NCBI GenBank assembly: GCA_045615505.1
Contig: JAZLEZ010000004.1
Span: 1 to 15,418, forward strand
Length of the DNA: 15,418 nucleotides
Direction: 5' to 3'
DNA from: JAZLEZ01 sp045615505
Lineage (GTDB): Bacteria > Spirochaetota > Spirochaetia > Sphaerochaetales > Sphaerochaetaceae
The notes under the pieces were generated by a model. It had not been told where the DNA came from, did no database searches, and saw only the letters and a program-made list of their open reading frames with translations. Both the position numbers and the translations under genes were made by a program. Below are positions 13,388-15,418 of the stretch, piece by piece. Each line of letters starts with the position of its first letter. The stretch's first letter is position 1.

Positions 13388-14491
13388 ATGTTGGAACAGA
13401 TGACTTTTATTCTTCTTCCTATTGTACTCTTTATCATAAATCTGGTTGTAACTCTCATACTGAGGGAAAGTGACAGCAGAAAAAGAGGACTTAGCGGAGT
13501 TAAAAAGCTCACAGAGCAGTATAAAGCGGAAATCGATAATGATCTGGAGAATTTCAGAAGTGAAGTGGGAGAGCTTGAAAACAAAGTTGCGGCAAAAGAT
13601 AAACAACTTCGTGCCATTATCGACGACATAGACAAAGAACTGGCCAAACTGAATTCCTATCAGGATGATATGGCAAATCTCAGACAGTGTATGGATACAT
13701 ACCGCGATGCTCTTGCCGGACTGGCAAAGCTCACAAATGATGCCGATGCAAAGACTGATATAATCGAGGCCGATGTACAGCGTCTTGAAGAAGTCAGAAA
13801 TATGGTAAACACATTCCGTCTTGATATGAAGGATGCAGATGAACATCTGAAGCTTCATGAAAATACAGTCATACAGCTTCAGAAGGATACGGTTTCGCAG
13901 CTGGAAACTTTCATCAACAGCTACAGAGAAGAAGCCGAAAAAATGCTTGCCGATACCAAAGATTCGGTGTTCAGGTACTACGATGCTCTGGAAGAGAAAA
14001 TCGGTGCCGTGAAAAAAGCAACTGAAGATATGCAGAAGGCAGGTGTTGTACTTATGGATTCCATCGGGGACAGGTTGAATGACCAGCATATTCTTGCCAC
14101 ACAGATTTCAGAACTCAGAACAACACGCAATGAGCTTGCTTCAACGATTTCCGATCTTGAAAAACAGGTGCAGGAAAAGAAGTCTTTTGCTTCCGAGCTG
14201 GAGGAAATTGCCCGTGCGGAGAGTCGTCGCCTTGCAAATATCAAACAGGAAATACAGGATGCGGAAATCCGTAAACCCGAACCTGTTGATGAACAGGATG
14301 ACGAGTTTGTTGAACCTGCCAACAATTCTGTTGACGGCCTAATTAACGAGCCGGTTGACGAGACTGCTGAAGAACCGGAAATTACTTCAGGTTCTGAAAC
14401 ACTGCCGGTTGAGGATGAAGAAATGATAATTGAAGATAAAGAATCTGAAAAACTTGAATATTACGGAGAGGAAGAAGAAATCGTATTTTAA
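13388..14491 (+). CDS. Membrane-anchored coiled-coil protein, spirochete type
   Basis: This 367-residue protein has one N-terminal TM helix (about 5-26), then about 250 residues of nearly unbroken coiled coil (about 35-285) rich in Glu, Lys, Asp and Leu. An acidic tail (about 295-367; EPVDEQDDEFVEPA and later EYYGEEEEIVF) follows. It resembles the spirochete coiled-coil proteins sometimes named SpiroCoCo. The role is not established; a structural or scaffolding function at the inner membrane is an inference from shape. Its ATG is one base after the HAD stop, with GGAG seven bases upstream inside the HAD gene, so translation is probably coupled. It is the last gene before the grpE promoter. 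Confidence 0.72.
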   Translation: MLEQMTFILLPIVLFIINLVVTLILRESDSRKRGLSGVKKLTEQYKAEIDNDLENFRSEVGELENKVAAKDKQLRAIIDDIDKELAKLNSYQDDMANLRQCMDTYRDALAGLAKLTNDADAKTDIIEADVQRLEEVRNMVNTFRLDMKDADEHLKLHENTVIQLQKDTVSQLETFINSYREEAEKMLADTKDSVFRYYDALEEKIGAVKKATEDMQKAGVVLMDSIGDRLNDQHILATQISELRTTRNELASTISDLEKQVQEKKSFASELEEIARAESRRLANIKQEIQDAEIRKPEPVDEQDDEFVEPANNSVDGLINEPVDETAEEPEITSGSETLPVEDEEMIIEDKESEKLEYYGEEEEIVF

Positions 14492-14494
14492 TAC

Positions 14495-14523
14495 TTGACG
14501 ATTTGAATGACCGTCTGTATTTT
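14495..14523 (+). promoter_or_regulatory. Promoter of grpE-dnaK
   Basis: TTGACG (14495-14500; 5 of 6), a 17-base spacer and TATTTT (14518-14523; 4 of 6). The predicted start is near 14530. No CIRCE inverted repeat (TTAGCACTC-N9-GAGTGCTAA) is seen near it, so HrcA control of this promoter is not supported by sequence. Confidence 0.5.
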
Positions 14524-14540
14524 TAATCGGTTGGTTTGTT

Positions 14541-14567
14541 ATGAAGGAAACGGAAAAGAAAAAATAA
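14541..14567 (+). other. In-frame ATG and premature stop upstream of grpE
   Basis: ATG 14541 reads MKETEKKK and then TAA, in the same frame as grpE and directly continuous with coding-like sequence. The charged, Lys/Glu-rich octapeptide is what a GrpE N-terminus looks like. A single change of TAA to AAA, GAA or CAA would restore a 163-residue GrpE. The stop lies beside a run of A bases (14559-14564). Confidence 0.6.
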
Positions 14568-14591
14568 AATTTTTCTGAAAAGATTGAAGCT

Positions 14592-15032
14592 TTGGAAAAG
14601 GAAATTGCAGAGTTGAAGGATCAGATGCTCCGCCGTCAGGCAGAGTCTGAAAATTTCAAAAAGCGTATTGTGCGTGAGAAGGAAGAGGCCGTTCAGTTTG
14701 CAAATACAAGTCTGATAAAGGACCTTCTTGAGTTTATGGATAACCTTGAAAGAACTGTAGATGCGGCAAAGAAAGAGTCAAATGCAAAGGCCATTGCAGA
14801 CGGAATCGGGATGATTCAGTCTCAGCTTCTTTCCACTCTGGACAAAAACTGGGGTCTTAAGAAAATTGAGAGTTCTGGAAAGGAATTCAATCCTGAACTT
14901 CATGAAGCATGCATGGTGGAAACAGATGCTTCTCTTGAAAAAGAGACTGTACTTCTTGAACTTCAGACCGGTTACAAACTTCATGACAGAGTAATCAGAC
15001 CGGCAAAGGTAAAAGTCGGAAAACCGGAATAA
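14592..15032 (+). CDS. grpE: GrpE nucleotide-exchange factor, start uncertain
   Basis: GrpE releases ADP from DnaK. The visible 146 residues hold the long dimer helix (ELKDQMLRRQAESENFKKRI), the LIKDLLEFMDNLERTV helix and the beta-wing (about 95-146), ending VIRPAKVKVGK, with the conserved ELHEA. The usual 170-220 residues include a disordered N-terminus that is mostly missing here. In the same frame an ATG at 14541 is followed by a TAA at codon 9 (14565-14567), after which NFSEKIEA leads into the helix. No start between that stop and TTG 14592 has a ribosome binding site. Translation may begin at TTG 14592 or a nearby non-ATG codon, or the TAA is a mutation or base-call error. dnaK starts 17 bases after the stop. 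Confidence 0.85.
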   Translation: MEKEIAELKDQMLRRQAESENFKKRIVREKEEAVQFANTSLIKDLLEFMDNLERTVDAAKKESNAKAIADGIGMIQSQLLSTLDKNWGLKKIESSGKEFNPELHEACMVETDASLEKETVLLELQTGYKLHDRVIRPAKVKVGKPE

Positions 15033-15049
15033 TTTTAGGAGATTATAAT

Positions 15050-15418
15050 ATGGGAAAGATTATCGGAATTGATCTTGGTACAACAAACAGCTGTGTTGCT
15101 GTTATGGAAGGCTCAGAACCTACTGTTATGGCTAATTCGGAAGGACAGAGAACAACACCTTCCATCGTGGGTTTCACAGCCAAGGATCGTCTTGTAGGTC
15201 AGCCTGCAAAGAACCAGATTGTTACAAATGCAGAAAACACGGTTTTCTCAATCAAGCGTTTCATGGGAAGAAAATACAGGGAAGTTCCAAGCGAACTTTC
15301 TATGATTCCTTATAAAGTGGTTTCAGGTCCGGGCGATGCCATCAGAGTATCAATCAGAGACAAACAGTACAGCCCTGAGGAGATTTCAGCTTCAATTCTT
15401 CAGAAAATGAAGAAGACG
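15050..15418 (+). CDS. dnaK: Chaperone DnaK (Hsp70), first 123 residues, cut by the window end
   Basis: The frame starts MGKIIGIDLGTTNSCVAVME, the Hsp70 phosphate-1 loop, and continues through NSEGQRTTPSIV, LVGQPAKNQ, TVFSIKRFMGRK and YSPEEISASILQKMK, all typical of the N-terminal ATPase domain. It is open to the last base. An AGGAGA lies eight bases ahead of the ATG. The protein folds nascent and stressed proteins using ATP, with GrpE (encoded 17 bases upstream) as exchange factor; a dnaJ may lie beyond the window. Confidence 0.97.
   Translation, partial: MGKIIGIDLGTTNSCVAVMEGSEPTVMANSEGQRTTPSIVGFTAKDRLVGQPAKNQIVTNAENTVFSIKRFMGRKYREVPSELSMIPYKVVSGPGDAIRVSIRDKQYSPEEISASILQKMKKT

Noticed and set aside
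13280..14089. 269-codon minus-strand ORF opposite the HAD and coiled-coil genes
   Set aside because: Its composition is the antisense image of coiled-coil codons; no start signal, and it crosses a gene junction.
14480..14600. CIRCE operator ahead of grpE
   Set aside because: I looked for TTAGCACTC-N9-GAGTGCTAA or a near match and found none.
1..15418. CRISPR array, tRNA or rRNA genes
   Set aside because: No regularly spaced repeat-spacer series, and no tRNA-like or rRNA-like sequence was recognised on either strand by eye.

Overview
The window looks like chromosomal DNA of a treponeme or close relative (Spirochaetota). The evidence is a moderately AT-rich base composition, a lipoprotein and small outer-membrane-barrel pair, a long spirochete-type coiled-coil membrane protein directly ahead of grpE-dnaK, and an RNase Y / YmdB / TlyA / GerM-domain / Der run. 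The genus is inferred from gene content only; no RNA gene or species marker is present.

Left part (1-5300): accessory, surface-related and partly eroded. At the left edge is the outer end of an insertion sequence whose transposase starts on the minus strand and leaves the window. Its tip carries a perfect outward -35 box that appears to form a hybrid promoter for a Wzx-type polysaccharide flippase. A broken acyltransferase remnant and an FMN-binding flavin reductase-like gene with its own near-consensus promoter follow. Convergent to these is a two-gene minus-strand operon: a small predicted outer-membrane beta-barrel protein, then a 616-residue lipoprotein with a Listeria-Bacteroides repeat and GLUG-like repeats. 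The operon's promoter contains a run of nine G/C pairs between candidate -35 and -10 boxes, the architecture expected of slipped-strand phase variation. This is the most interesting feature of the window.

Middle (5300-10600): a Wzz-like two-TM protein with a P-loop-less, kinase-like cytoplasmic tail. Then a housekeeping run from a good promoter: RNase Y (rny), the YmdB phosphodiesterase overlapping it by 11 bp, a TlyA-family 2'-O-methyltransferase abutting that, and a membrane-anchored GerM-domain protein. An intrinsic terminator follows, with its best U-tract on the minus strand.

Right part (10600-15418): about 550 bp with a decayed minus-strand reading frame, then der (EngA) with a long basic tail, a HAD phosphatase, a coiled-coil membrane protein, grpE and the first 123 codons of dnaK. 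Spacing from der to the coiled-coil gene is tight enough to suggest one operon. A separate promoter precedes grpE. The first ATG of grpE is followed by an in-frame stop at codon 9, so the start must be downstream or the sequence carries a nonsense change or error.

No tRNA, rRNA or CRISPR array was seen. I cannot claim a wholly new system. The leads are the homopolymer-gated surface operon, the IS-borne hybrid promoter, the degenerate kinase tail on the Wzz protein, the interrupted grpE start and two stretches of unexplained coding-like intergenic DNA.
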